Notes: generated by a model not told the origin, from the letters alone. A stretch of 64,000 nt of DNA from Flavobacterium terrae (GCF_900142035.1 NZ_FQZI01000001.1:248001-312000), one strand, 5' to 3'; shown: positions 7,979-17,323, counted from the stretch's first letter. Program-made: numbers and translations.

Positions 7979-9313
7979 ATGGATACACTTATTCAGATTG
8001 CACAAATTATATTCATACTTTCAGTATTAGTAATTCTTCACGAATTTGGTCATTATTTACCTGCAAAATTATTTAAAGTTAGAGTTGAAAAGTTCTACTT
8101 ATTTATGGATCCTTGGTTTTCTTTAGTAAAAAAGAAGATTGGAGATACTGAATGGGGAATAGGATGGCTTCCTATTGGAGGATATGTAAAACTATCTGGA
8201 ATGATGGATGAAAGTATGGATAAAGAGCAAATGAATCAACCAGCTCAACCATGGGAATTTAGATCTAAACCAGCTTGGCAAAGATTAATTATAATGTTAG
8301 GTGGAATTACAGTTAATATTTTATTAGCTTGGTTTATCTACACAACAATGTATAGTACTTACGGTCAAAAATATGCTTCTACTGAATTGTATCAAAAAAA
8401 CGGTTTGGCTTTTGGTGAATCAGGATTGAATGCTGGTTTTAAAAATGGAGATAAAATTATAGCTGTAGATGGTAAAGCTCAACCAAAATTCAATAGAATG
8501 GTTATTGATTTACTATTAGGAGATAAAGTTGAAATTGAAAGAAATGGTCAAAAGCAAACATTAACCATCACAGACGAACAAAAGAGTAAAATTTTAGCTA
8601 CCGAAGGCAAAAACTTTATTACACCTAGATTAACTCAAGTATCTATTGACTCTATATTAAAAGACAGTGAAGCTGGCAAAGCTGGTTTATTAAAAGGAGA
8701 TAAAATTTTAACCATTGATGGTAAAAAAATAAACTTCTTTGACGAGCTTTCTGAATCTCTAAAATCTAAAAAATCAGATTCGATAAAGCTTTCAGTTTTA
8801 AGAAATGGACAAGAAGTTGTACTTTCAACTAAAGTAAACAAAGAAGGAAAAATTGGTTTTGCTCCAAAATTTGAAAACACTGACGATTTCATCATCACTA
8901 ACAAAATGAGCTTGCTAGAAGCTATTCCAGCTGCAGTAAATGAATCATACACACAATTTGTTTACAACATTAAACAATTCAAATTAATCTTAAGACCAAA
9001 AACAGAAGCTTACAAACAAGTTAAGAGTCCTATTGGAATTACACAGCGATTGCCAACAGAATGGAATTGGGAGTTTATTTGGGGATTTACCGCTATGTTT
9101 TCGATTGGTTTAGCATTTATGAATTTGTTGCCAATACCTGGTCTTGATGGTGGGCATGCTATTTTTACCATTGCAGAAATGATTACCGGTAAAACTTTAA
9201 GCGATAAAGCTGCAGAAAGAGTTCAAACTTTTGGAATGATTATCTTACTGAGTTTAATGGCTTTAACTTTTGGAAAAGATATATACGAAATAATAGCAAA
9301 GAATTTTTTGTAA
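7979..9313 (+). CDS. rseP: RseP-type site-2 zinc metalloprotease (intramembrane)
   Basis: The 444-residue protein begins with a membrane segment carrying the zinc motif HEFGH (residues 21-25), has PDZ-like segments in the periplasmic middle (about 125-300; for example AGKAGLLKGDKIL), and closes with membrane segments holding the third-ligand motif PIPGLDGGH (about 385). RseP cuts anti-sigma factors and spent signal peptides inside the membrane. Length and motif order are normal. It has its own promoter and is followed by two tRNA genes. Which anti-sigma factor it cleaves here is not shown. Confidence 0.93.
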   Translation: MDTLIQIAQIIFILSVLVILHEFGHYLPAKLFKVRVEKFYLFMDPWFSLVKKKIGDTEWGIGWLPIGGYVKLSGMMDESMDKEQMNQPAQPWEFRSKPAWQRLIIMLGGITVNILLAWFIYTTMYSTYGQKYASTELYQKNGLAFGESGLNAGFKNGDKIIAVDGKAQPKFNRMVIDLLLGDKVEIERNGQKQTLTITDEQKSKILATEGKNFITPRLTQVSIDSILKDSEAGKAGLLKGDKILTIDGKKINFFDELSESLKSKKSDSIKLSVLRNGQEVVLSTKVNKEGKIGFAPKFENTDDFIITNKMSLLEAIPAAVNESYTQFVYNIKQFKLILRPKTEAYKQVKSPIGITQRLPTEWNWEFIWGFTAMFSIGLAFMNLLPIPGLDGGHAIFTIAEMITGKTLSDKAAERVQTFGMIILLSLMALTFGKDIYEIIAKNFL

Positions 9314-9330
9314 TTTTTTAAAGCTTTTTG

Positions 9331-9360
9331 TTTGCGATTATAAAAAATCGATTATATTTG
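9331..9360 (+). promoter_or_regulatory. Promoter of the tRNA-Asn pair
   Basis: TTTG at 9331-9334, an 18-bp spacer, then a perfect -7 box TATATTTG at 9353-9360, 24 bp before the first tRNA. This is one of the clearest promoters in the window. Confidence 0.75.
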
Positions 9361-9384
9361 CACTCGCTAAAAAGATATTAATCT

Positions 9385-9458
9385 TCCTCCTTAGCTCAGT
9401 TGGTTAGAGCATCTGACTGTTAATCAGAGGGTCCTTGGTTCGAGCCCAAGAGGGGGAG
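9385..9458 (+). tRNA. tRNA-Asn (GTT), copy 1
   Basis: The 74-nt cloverleaf has acceptor arms TCCTCCT and AGGGGGA with one T:G pair, anticodon loop CTGTTAA (anticodon GTT), T arm CTTGG/CCAAG with TTCGAGC, and discriminator G. The 3' CCA is not encoded, as is usual in this group. It is identical to the copy 37 bp downstream. Confidence 0.96.
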
Positions 9459-9495
9459 CAACTTTTTAGCAAACACATAAACCTTTTTAGGTGAT

Positions 9496-9569
9496 TCCTC
9501 CTTAGCTCAGTTGGTTAGAGCATCTGACTGTTAATCAGAGGGTCCTTGGTTCGAGCCCAAGAGGGGGAG
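9496..9569 (+). tRNA. tRNA-Asn (GTT), copy 2
   Basis: Same sequence and structure as copy 1, with anticodon GTT and no encoded CCA. The two are probably one transcript that ends at the hairpin just after this gene. Confidence 0.96.
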
Positions 9570-9572
9570 CAA

Positions 9573-9608
9573 AAAAGGCTTCGCATTACTGCGAAGCCTT
9601 TTCTTTTT
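9573..9608. terminator. Terminator after the tRNA pair, probably bidirectional
   Basis: A 13-bp perfect stem (9573-9585 with 9590-9602) has a TTAC loop, with a T-rich run after and an A run before. It lies between the tRNAs and the leftward gene ending at 9632, so it can serve both. Confidence 0.88.
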
Positions 9609-9631
9609 ATATGGTAAATCCAATTACTTTA

Positions 9632-9853
9632 TTACCCTTTTGATATAGCTGGTTTAGTTTTACCATCAACAGGTTTATCAATTTCGGGTGGTGTGTTTGT
9701 CAAATGACCATTTTCATCAACATAAACAATCATACTCTCAAAGCCTTTACCTTTATTATTGTTCACTTTTCTATCTTCCTTTTTTTGGTCCTTAGATTTT
9801 TTCTTCAATATCTTTTTCTTTTTATTTTCTTTTTTTAAAAAAGAATCCGCCAT
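9632..9853 (-). CDS. Small basic protein, conserved in Flavobacteria next to cold-shock/helicase genes
   Basis: The 73-residue protein has a highly basic N-terminal half (runs such as KKKKILKKKS) and a defined C-terminal half (SMIVYVDENGHLTNTPPEID). I recall similar sequences in Flavobacteria beside cold-shock-domain or DEAD-box genes, and here it lies 80 bp downstream of a DEAD-box helicase on the same strand. A role in RNA metabolism is inference from context and charge only. No cold-shock domain is present in the protein itself. Confidence 0.72.
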   Translation of the reverse strand: MADSFLKKENKKKKILKKKSKDQKKEDRKVNNNKGKGFESMIVYVDENGHLTNTPPEIDKPVDGKTKPAISKG

Positions 9854-9933
9854 AGTCTATTATTTTAAGTTTACTAATTTATTTTTTTACACAGTTATCA
9901 TAAATTCAATTACTTAAACTGCTAATATGTTTA

Positions 9934-11049
9934 TTAAATACTAGAAATTGAAAGTTTAGTCCCTATCAACTTCTCAATACTCTTGAGGTCAATTTTTTCT
10001 TCGTTACTACAAAACGAAACTGCAATACCTTTCTTTCCTCCTCTTCCAGTTCTACCAATTCGATGAACATATGTTTCAGGTATATTAGGAAGATCATAAT
10101 TTACCACATGAGGTAAATCATCTATATCCACTCCTCTTGCTGCAATATCTGTAGCCACAAGTACTCTTAAAGCATTTTGTTTGAAATCATCCAATGCTTT
10201 TTGTCTAGCATTTTGAGATTTATTACCGTGTATTGCCGCTGCCAAAATTCCTTGATTCATTAAATTTTTTACGACTTGATTTGCTCCACGTTTTGTTCTT
10301 GTAAAAACCAACGATCTTAAAACTCCAGAATCATTCAATAATTTAGAAAGCAGTTGTTCTTTGTCATTCTTCTCAACAAAATATACTGACTGTGTAATCG
10401 ATTGAGAGGCCGAGGAAACCGGGCTTACATTTATATAACTAGGATTAGTAAGAAGATTATTTGCCAACTGCTGAATCGATTTAGGCATTGTTGCTGAAAA
10501 AAGAAGTGTTTGTCGCTTAGCAGGAATACAATTCACAATTTTTTTAACGTCATGAACAAATCCCATGTCTAACATTCTATCAGCTTCATCTAATACAAAA
10601 ATCTCTAAATGCTCTAGATTTATTAGATTTTGATTCATTAAGTCAAGTAAGCGCCCTGGAGTTGCAATAAGTATGTCTGAACCCCTTTTTAAAGCTTTAA
10701 CTTGTGAAACCTGAGAAACACCGCCAAAAATGGTCGTACAACTCAAATTCAGATAACTCCCATAACGTGTAAAATTATCTCCCACCTGAATTGCTAATTC
10801 TCTAGTTGGAGTCAAAATTAAAGCTCTTATAACTTTAGTTTTTATATCCTTTCGAAATTCTAATTGCTGTAAAATAGGCACTGCAAATGCAGCAGTCTTA
10901 CCTGTTCCTGTTTGTGCACACCCTAGAACATCTTTACCTTCTAGAATTAGAGGAATAACTTGTTCTTGAATGGGTGTTGGCGAAACATATTGTTCTTCAT
11001 CAAGAACCTTGAGTATCGCGGGTAATATGTTTAATTTTTGAAATGTCAT
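9934..11049 (-). CDS. DEAD-box ATP-dependent RNA helicase (RhlE-like)
   Basis: The 371-residue protein holds all superfamily II motifs in order: Q motif TPIQEQVIP, AQTGTGKT, PTRELA, TPGRLLD, DEAD, SAT, ARGVDI and HRIGRTGRGG. It stops soon after the second RecA-like domain, so it lacks the long basic C-terminal tail of many RhlE proteins. It unwinds RNA duplexes, probably in ribosome assembly or cold adaptation. The small basic protein encoded 80 bp downstream might supply an RNA-binding tail in trans, which is speculation. Confidence 0.93.
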   Translation of the reverse strand: MTFQKLNILPAILKVLDEEQYVSPTPIQEQVIPLILEGKDVLGCAQTGTGKTAAFAVPILQQLEFRKDIKTKVIRALILTPTRELAIQVGDNFTRYGSYLNLSCTTIFGGVSQVSQVKALKRGSDILIATPGRLLDLMNQNLINLEHLEIFVLDEADRMLDMGFVHDVKKIVNCIPAKRQTLLFSATMPKSIQQLANNLLTNPSYINVSPVSSASQSITQSVYFVEKNDKEQLLSKLLNDSGVLRSLVFTRTKRGANQVVKNLMNQGILAAAIHGNKSQNARQKALDDFKQNALRVLVATDIAARGVDIDDLPHVVNYDLPNIPETYVHRIGRTGRGGKKGIAVSFCSNEEKIDLKSIEKLIGTKLSISSI

Positions 11050-11530
11050 AATTTTGATATTATAGCCAGTATAGACTATATTTTTTAAATAAAGCTTTAA
11101 AACATATGCTTAAGTTACATGCTACTAAATTGAGTTTAGTGATAAGTAAAATGATTCCTATTCAGAATATTTTACAATTTGAGCAAAACGAGAGTAATCT
11201 TTTAAAAGTCTAAATGATTGAAAATAAAATTTGTAGCATTCTTTGTTAGTAAATAATCACTAAACTGAACAAGGAATTAAACTACTGAAGTCATAGTAGA
11301 CTAGACTTCGAACATGATGTAAATTTGTTTAAATTAATAAAACGGCAACTGAAACGCCAAAAACTGAAGAGAAAACAACAAATTTACAGATCAGAACAAG
11401 CACTGGCAGAAAACCAATTGGGCACAAAGCTAGATATAATAAATTTAAGAAAGGACTTATTTTTAATAAAACTTCTAAAACTTAGAAATTCCAATTTTAT
11501 TAATTCAGTATATTTGAAGAAACATCAATC
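11050..11530. other. 481-bp intergenic region between helicase and SnoaL-like gene
   Basis: It holds the divergent starts of the two flanking genes and a -7 box at 11509. A 69-codon open frame with a TTG start (11325-11534) runs through it; I do not accept it as a gene because the promoter of the next gene lies inside it. The helicase side could be a long 5' leader, as cold-shock helicases often have. I see no structure I can name. Confidence 0.5.
11509..11516 (+). promoter_or_regulatory. -7 box of the SnoaL-like gene
   Basis: TATATTTG is a perfect TAnnTTTG match 14 bp before the ATG at 11531, which would give a very short or no 5' leader. No TTG is seen at the right upstream distance. Confidence 0.5.
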
Positions 11531-12034
11531 ATGAAAAAAACAATTGTTTTACTTTTATTTTCGTTTTTATCTTTTGCTCAAACCAAAGAGAAAAAGGAAA
11601 TAAATACTTTATTAGACAACTGGCACAAAGCTGCTGCCGAAGCTAAATTTGATAACTATTTTAGTTACTTAGCTGATGAATCTATCTTTATTGGAACTGA
11701 TGCAACCGAAAATTGGAACAAAAAAGAATTCATGGATTTTGCAAAACCTTATTTTGATAAAGGAAGAGCTTGGAATTTTACTGCTTTACAGCGTAATATC
11801 TATTTTGACAAAGCAAGAGAAATTGTTTGGTTTGATGAATTACTAAATACTCAAATGAAAATTTGCCGAGGATCTGGAGTATTGATGAAAATTGGCAAAG
11901 AATGGAAAATTAAACATTATGTGCTTTCTATGACCATCCCTAATGATAATACTAATGACGTGGTAAAAATAAAAACGCCTATTGAAGACTTATTTATAGA
12001 AAAATTAAAACCTACTCCAAAAATTGCCAAATAA
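11531..12034 (+). CDS. Secreted SnoaL-like / NTF2-fold protein (DUF4440 type)
   Basis: The 167-residue protein has a signal peptide (MKKTIVLLLFSFLSFAQ) and then an NTF2-like alpha+beta domain: an N-terminal helix (EINTLLDNWHKAAAEAKF), the YFSYLADESIFIG strand typical of DUF4440, and C-terminal strands GVLMKIGKEWKIKHYVLS. Such domains act as small enzymes or ligand binders, and no function can be assigned here. It is a single gene ended by a strong bidirectional terminator. Confidence 0.82.
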   Translation: MKKTIVLLLFSFLSFAQTKEKKEINTLLDNWHKAAAEAKFDNYFSYLADESIFIGTDATENWNKKEFMDFAKPYFDKGRAWNFTALQRNIYFDKAREIVWFDELLNTQMKICRGSGVLMKIGKEWKIKHYVLSMTIPNDNTNDVVKIKTPIEDLFIEKLKPTPKIAK

Positions 12035-12044
12035 AAGATTAAAT

Positions 12045-12075
12045 AAAAAAGGGAACGATAATCGTTCCCTTTTTT
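12045..12075. terminator. Bidirectional terminator between convergent genes
   Basis: A 14-bp stem AAAAAAGGGAACGA with TCGTTCCCTTTTTT has a TAA loop, an A run on one side and a T run on the other. It serves both the SnoaL-like gene and threonine dehydrogenase. Confidence 0.92.
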
Positions 12076-12076
12076 A

Positions 12077-13030
12077 TTATTTATAAATATGCTCCTTTAA
12101 CTTTGCAATCATTTCAACTGTCATATTTTCAATATTGTAATCGTTTTGCCAACCCCAATCCTCTCTTGCTCTCGAGTCATCAATACTTGCTGGCCAACTA
12201 TCTGCAATTTTTTGACGGAAATCTGGTGCGTAATCTATAGCAAAATCTGGAAAATGTTTCTTGATTTCAGCAGCAATCTCTTTTGGGGTAAAACTCATTG
12301 CCGATAAGTTATATGAGGAACGAATTTTTATCTGCTCAGCGGGTGCTTGCATAATTCCTATAGTTGCTTTAATTGCATCATCCATATACATCATTGGTAA
12401 ACCTGAATTTTCAGATAAAAACGAAGTGAATTCACCTTCAGTAATTGCTTTGTGGTATATATCAACTGCATAATCTGTTGTTCCACCCCCCGGAGGAGTA
12501 CTCCAACTGATTAGACCTGGATAACGAATACTTCTTACATCTACACCGTATTGTGTGTGGTAATATTCACACCATCTTTCACCAGTTTGTTTGCTAATTC
12601 CGTAAACTGTTGAGGGTTCCATAATAGTATATTGAGGTGTATTATCTCTTGGTGTTGTAGGTCCAAAAACAGCAATACTTGAAGGCCAATATATTTTTTT
12701 AATTTTTCCTGCTTTGGCTAAATTTAAAACATGAAAAAGTGAATTCATATTCAAATCCCACGCAAAAGCTGGATTTTTTTCTGCTGTTGCCGAAAGAAGA
12801 GCGGCCATTAAATAAACATCAGTAATTTGATATTTTTCGATTAAATGTTCTATTTGATTATAATCTAATGCATTAACCACTTCAAAAATACCATCATTTA
12901 CAACATCAATATTTAATTTTCTAATATCTGAAGCGATAACATTATCTACGCCGTAAATTTGTCTTAATTTTTGAGTTAACTCGGTACCTATTTGACCACA
13001 AGCACCTATAATTAATATTTTTGTATCCAT
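12077..13030 (-). CDS. tdh: L-threonine 3-dehydrogenase, short-chain (SDR/epimerase) type
   Basis: The 317-residue protein has an N-terminal NAD-binding Rossmann motif GACGQIG (about 9-15) and the catalytic YxxxK pair in YGISK (about 143-147). The block SIRYPGLISWSTPPGGGTTD is characteristic of the UDP-galactose-epimerase-like threonine dehydrogenases known from Flavobacterium frigidimaris and archaea. It oxidises L-threonine to 2-amino-3-oxobutyrate with NAD+. The usual partner, glycine C-acetyltransferase (kbl), is not next to it here. It stands alone between two terminated or divergent units. Confidence 0.92.
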   Translation of the reverse strand: MDTKILIIGACGQIGTELTQKLRQIYGVDNVIASDIRKLNIDVVNDGIFEVVNALDYNQIEHLIEKYQITDVYLMAALLSATAEKNPAFAWDLNMNSLFHVLNLAKAGKIKKIYWPSSIAVFGPTTPRDNTPQYTIMEPSTVYGISKQTGERWCEYYHTQYGVDVRSIRYPGLISWSTPPGGGTTDYAVDIYHKAITEGEFTSFLSENSGLPMMYMDDAIKATIGIMQAPAEQIKIRSSYNLSAMSFTPKEIAAEIKKHFPDFAIDYAPDFRQKIADSWPASIDDSRAREDWGWQNDYNIENMTVEMIAKLKEHIYK

Positions 13031-13110
13031 TTTTAAAAAGTTGTGTCACAAATATAACGTTTTCGATAATTATAAAACTCAATTCTTCTTAAGAACTTTA
13101 ACACTTGTAG

Positions 13111-13139
13111 TTGACAGAAAAACAAAAACATTACATTTG
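13111..13139 (+). promoter_or_regulatory. Promoter of the lipoprotein-mfd unit
   Basis: TTGAC at 13111, an 18-bp spacer, then a perfect -7 box TACATTTG at 13132-13139. It sets the start of the next gene at the ATG at 13165, about 25 bp downstream, and shows that the in-frame TTG at 13111 is a -33 element, not a start codon. Confidence 0.75.
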
Positions 13140-13164
13140 CAAAGGAGTTTTATTTTGTGATATT

Positions 13165-13821
13165 ATGATGAGATTAATTGCGCCTTTTTACCTTTTACTT
13201 TGCTTGATTTTTACTTCATGCAAAGATGATTCTGCTTTGCATCAGGCTGAAATAACAAGAGCACTTAAAGAAAAAGAGTTGGTTTTTGCTAACATTAATA
13301 AAGCATGGAACTTCAACACAAGAACACTTACTCCAGAATCACAATCTATAGCGACAAACTGGAACGAATGGCGATTATTTACTAATGAATTATATCAAAA
13401 ACCAAAAAGTACAATAAGCGCTTTTAAACAAAAAACAAAAAGCTTAGCACAAAAAGCCGAAGTTTTAAATACATCTATACCTACAAAACTTCAAAAGCCA
13501 CAAATAAAAAGTAGATTAATGGCGATTGTAACTAAGGTAAAAGCTTTAAACACTTTCATGGCTTTTGATAGGATTCCTGAAAAAAAAGTTCTCACTTTAG
13601 TAACAGATTTGAATATCGAAGTAAATGCATTTCAGGATCAAATTGAGGAAATAGTTAGAAGAAGTCATATTCAATTTGAAGAAGGTGAACTAGAAATGCT
13701 AAATTCAATTCGAGGAGGTGCAAATCCGTTAGAGTCACAACAGGATTCTATAAAAACTGTAAGTCCTCCTACACAAGGAACACCTCAAACAAACTTTAAA
13801 AAAGAAATAACCGTTCAATAA
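13165..13821 (+). CDS. Putative lipoprotein of unknown function
   Basis: The 218-residue protein starts at ATG 13165, chosen because the upstream promoter lies inside the longer frame. A lipoprotein signal ends at Cys19 (LIFTSCKDD). The mature part is mostly helical and charged, with a Pro/Gln/Thr-rich tail (VSPPTQGTPQTNF). I do not recognise the family. It lies 10 bp upstream of mfd and shares its transcript, but a functional link between a surface lipoprotein and Mfd is unlikely. Confidence 0.78.
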   Translation: MMRLIAPFYLLLCLIFTSCKDDSALHQAEITRALKEKELVFANINKAWNFNTRTLTPESQSIATNWNEWRLFTNELYQKPKSTISAFKQKTKSLAQKAEVLNTSIPTKLQKPQIKSRLMAIVTKVKALNTFMAFDRIPEKKVLTLVTDLNIEVNAFQDQIEEIVRRSHIQFEEGELEMLNSIRGGANPLESQQDSIKTVSPPTQGTPQTNFKKEITVQ

Positions 13822-13831
13822 TTACATCACG

Positions 13832-16800
13832 TTGAGTACAGAGCACATCAAACAGCTTTTTGCTAATGAATCTAAATATGAAGTAATCGCACAATCTATA
13901 ACTGGCGATGCTAAAATTAATGTAAAAGGATTAGTTGGGTCATCACTATCTTTTGCAATTGAAAGCTGGTTCAAAAAATTAGACAAAACATTCTTAATCA
14001 TTGCAAACGAAAAAGAAGAAGCGGCTTACATACTTAATGACTTAGAAGAATTAATTAATGAAGAAGATGTTCTTTTTTATCCTAGTTCTTACAGAAGACC
14101 TTATCAAATTGAAGACACAGATAATGCCAATGTTTTACTAAGATCTGAAGTTTTAAACAGAATTAATTCTCGCAAAAAGCCAGCGATAATTATTACCTAC
14201 CCCGAAGCACTTTTTGAAAAGGTTGTTACCAAAAAAGAATTGGAAAAAAACACTTTAAAAGTTGCTGTTGGCGAAAAAGTTTCCATAGACTTTATCAACG
14301 AAGTTTTATTTGAATACAATTTTAAACGTGTCGATTTTATTACTGAACCAGGAGAGTTTTCGGTAAGAGGAGGGATTTTAGATGTCTTCTCTTTTTCTAA
14401 TGATAACCCATATCGAATCGAGTTTTTTGGAAACGAAGTAGATAGTATTAGAACATTTGATGTTGCTTCACAACTTTCGATCGAGAAGAAAACTAAGATC
14501 ACCATTATCCCTAATTTTGAGAATAAGCTTCTGGAAGAAAAAAGAGAAAGTTTCTTAGATTATATCAATTCAAAAACAACTCTTTTTATTCAAAACACCG
14601 ATTTGTTATTAACAAATCTGGACAAACTATTTGGCAAAGCCGAAGAAAGCTTCGAGAAATTATCTAAAGATATTAAACATGCCTCTCCTGATGAATTATT
14701 CATCAATCAGAGGTCATTTATTAAGCAAGCGCTTAACTTTTCAGTTGTTGAATTAAGCAACAAACCTACTTTTAAGGTAGAACAAAGTTTCGAGCTACAA
14801 ACCAAACCTCAACCTTCATTCAATAAGCAATTCGATTTGTTAATGGAGGATTTGAAAAGCAATCGTCAAAACGGAATCAAAAATTATCTGTTTTGTGCCA
14901 ATGAACAACAGGCCAAACGTTTTCATGATATTTTCGAATCGATGGATGAGCAAAATCATGAGCATTTTGTAAAAGATTACGAAACTGTCGTACTTCCTTT
15001 ATATCAAGGTTTTATTGATTACGAAAATAAAATTGCATGTTATACAGACCATCAAATTTTTGAGCGTTATCATAAATTCTCAATAAAAAACGGTTATGCA
15101 AAAAAACAAACCATCACTCTTAAAGAACTTAATGCGCTTTCTGTAGGAGACTATGTTACACATATAGATCACGGAATTGGAAAGTTTGGAGGATTACAAA
15201 AAATTCAAGTGGATGGCAAAACACAGGAAGCAATTAAATTAGTTTATGCGGATAATGACATCGTATATGTAAGTATCCATTCCTTACATAAAATTTCCAA
15301 ATACAATGGTAAAGATGGTGTCCCTCCAAAAATTTACAAACTAGGTTCAAGTGCTTGGAAAGCATTAAAACAAAAAACCAAAGCACGTGTAAAACATATT
15401 GCTTTCAACTTAATTCAGTTATATGCAAAGAGAAGATTAGACAAGGGGTTTGCTTTTGCTCCTGATAGCTACTTGCAACATGAATTAGAAAGTTCCTTTA
15501 TTTACGAAGACACACCAGATCAATTAAAAGCGACACAAGATGTCAAAGCCGATATGGAAAGTGATCGCCCAATGGATCGTTTGGTTTGTGGTGATGTTGG
15601 TTTTGGAAAAACAGAAGTAGCGATTCGTGCCGCATTCAAAGCAGCTGACAATAGTAAACAAGTAGCTATTTTAGTTCCAACAACTATTTTAGCATATCAA
15701 CATTACAGAACTTTTAGAGAACGTTTAAAAGATTTACCTGTAAACATAAATTACCTCAACCGATTTAGAACTGCCAAGCAAAAAACAGAAATTCTAAAGG
15801 ATTTAGAATCGGGCAAGCTTGACATAGTCATTGGTACACATCAATTGGTAAATAAAAACATTAAGTTTAAAAACTTAGGCTTATTAATTGTAGACGAAGA
15901 GCAAAAGTTTGGCGTAAATGTAAAAGACAAGCTTAAAACCATTGCCGAAAACATTGATACATTAACACTAACTGCAACACCAATTCCGAGAACTTTACAG
16001 TTTTCATTAATGGCTGCTCGTGATTTGTCTGTTATCTCTACTCCTCCACCTAATCGTTATCCAATAGAAACACAAGTCGTAGGTTTTAACGAAACGGTGA
16101 TTAGAGATGCTATTTCGTATGAAATTGAACGTGGTGGCCAAGTATATTTCATCAATAATCGTATTGAAAATATTCAGGAGATTGCTGGAATGATTCAGCG
16201 TTTGGTTCCTAGTGCCAAAGTAAGCATTGGTCACGGCCAAATGGATGGTAAAAAATTAGAAGAAGTCATGCTATCTTTCATGGAAGGTGATTTTGATGTT
16301 CTTGTTGCCACAACTATTATTGAAAGTGGATTAGATGTGCCAAATGCCAATACAATCTTCATCAACAATGCTAATAATTTTGGATTGTCTGATTTACACC
16401 AAATGCGTGGTCGTGTAGGCCGAAGTAATAAAAAAGCGTTCTGTTATTTCATTACTCCGCCCTATTCTGCAATGACCGAAGAAGCTAGAAAACGTATTCA
16501 GGCTTTGGAACAATTTAGCGAACTAGGAAGTGGTTTCAACATTGCCATGAAAGACTTAGAGATTCGTGGTGCTGGAGATTTATTAGGTGGCGAACAAAGT
16601 GGTTTCATTAATGAAATTGGTTTTGAAACGTACCAAAAAATCATGCAGGAAGCCATTGAAGAGCTAAAAGAAAATGAATTCAAAGACTTATATCCAGAAG
16701 AAAGCGACATTGAAACTAAAGAATATGTAAAAGACCTTCAAATAGATTCTGATTTTGAATTGCTTTTCCCTGATGATTATATAAACAGTGTTACAGAACG

Positions 16801-17185
16801 TTTGAGTTTATATAACGACTTGGCCATAATCAAAACCGAAGAAAAATTACAGGAATATCAACAACAACTTGAAGATCGCTTTGGAAAGTTACCTAAATCG
16901 GCACTAGCACTATTGGACAGTTTGCGTATCAAATGGATTGCGTCTCATTTAGGTATCGAAAAACTAGTTTTAAAACAAGGAAAAATGGTTTGCTACTTCT
17001 TAGGTGACCAACAAAGTAATTACTACCAATCGACTCGTTTTCATAAAGTATTACTGTTTGTGCAACAAAACAGCAACTTATGTAAGATGAAAGAAAAAGA
17101 GACCAAAAATGGTCTCCGTTTGTTATTGAGTTTTGAAAATGTGAAATCAATTAAAAAAGCATTGGAATTGATAGAGATGATTTAA
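13832..17185 (+). CDS. mfd: Transcription-repair coupling factor
   Basis: The 1117-residue protein is full length for Mfd. In order: a UvrB-like N-terminal module (about 1-330), an RNA-polymerase-interacting CarD-like domain starting near 430 (LSVGDYVTHIDHGIGKF), a RecG-type translocase with Walker A GDVGFGKTE (about 588), DEEQ (about 689), TATPIPRTLQ (about 713) and QMRGRVGRS (about 857), and a C-terminal TRCF domain. It pushes stalled RNA polymerase off lesions and recruits UvrA. The start is a TTG at 13832; no ATG or GTG lies near, and the N-terminus STEHIKQLFAN looks complete. Confidence 0.96.
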   Translation: MSTEHIKQLFANESKYEVIAQSITGDAKINVKGLVGSSLSFAIESWFKKLDKTFLIIANEKEEAAYILNDLEELINEEDVLFYPSSYRRPYQIEDTDNANVLLRSEVLNRINSRKKPAIIITYPEALFEKVVTKKELEKNTLKVAVGEKVSIDFINEVLFEYNFKRVDFITEPGEFSVRGGILDVFSFSNDNPYRIEFFGNEVDSIRTFDVASQLSIEKKTKITIIPNFENKLLEEKRESFLDYINSKTTLFIQNTDLLLTNLDKLFGKAEESFEKLSKDIKHASPDELFINQRSFIKQALNFSVVELSNKPTFKVEQSFELQTKPQPSFNKQFDLLMEDLKSNRQNGIKNYLFCANEQQAKRFHDIFESMDEQNHEHFVKDYETVVLPLYQGFIDYENKIACYTDHQIFERYHKFSIKNGYAKKQTITLKELNALSVGDYVTHIDHGIGKFGGLQKIQVDGKTQEAIKLVYADNDIVYVSIHSLHKISKYNGKDGVPPKIYKLGSSAWKALKQKTKARVKHIAFNLIQLYAKRRLDKGFAFAPDSYLQHELESSFIYEDTPDQLKATQDVKADMESDRPMDRLVCGDVGFGKTEVAIRAAFKAADNSKQVAILVPTTILAYQHYRTFRERLKDLPVNINYLNRFRTAKQKTEILKDLESGKLDIVIGTHQLVNKNIKFKNLGLLIVDEEQKFGVNVKDKLKTIAENIDTLTLTATPIPRTLQFSLMAARDLSVISTPPPNRYPIETQVVGFNETVIRDAISYEIERGGQVYFINNRIENIQEIAGMIQRLVPSAKVSIGHGQMDGKKLEEVMLSFMEGDFDVLVATTIIESGLDVPNANTIFINNANNFGLSDLHQMRGRVGRSNKKAFCYFITPPYSAMTEEARKRIQALEQFSELGSGFNIAMKDLEIRGAGDLLGGEQSGFINEIGFETYQKIMQEAIEELKENEFKDLYPEESDIETKEYVKDLQIDSDFELLFPDDYINSVTERLSLYNDLAIIKTEEKLQEYQQQLEDRFGKLPKSALALLDSLRIKWIASHLGIEKLVLKQGKMVCYFLGDQQSNYYQSTRFHKVLLFVQQNSNLCKMKEKETKNGLRLLLSFENVKSIKKALELIEMI

Positions 17186-17323
17186 GTTTATAAAAAATTA
17201 ATAATAATATTCTCTGTGTGAATTTTATCATGTAGTTCATATCAATTTAGAGTATCTAAAGAAGCATATTGTTTGAACTAGTAAAAAGATAGTTGATATT
17301 GTTTTTTGAAATCAAGGATACTT

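Noticed and set aside
9385..9569. The tRNA pair as an integration site
   Set aside because: No integrase, no partial tRNA copy downstream and no foreign genes follow within the window.
11325..11534. A 69-codon frame with TTG start, very basic, ending in an ATGA overlap with the SnoaL-like gene
   Set aside because: A perfect -7 box for the next gene lies inside it, the start codon is weak, and the sequence is low-complexity Lys/Leu/Arg with no family I know.
16007..17150. Minus-strand frames of 70-77 codons opposite mfd
   Set aside because: Mfd is full length with all motifs; the reverse frames have no recognisable domain.
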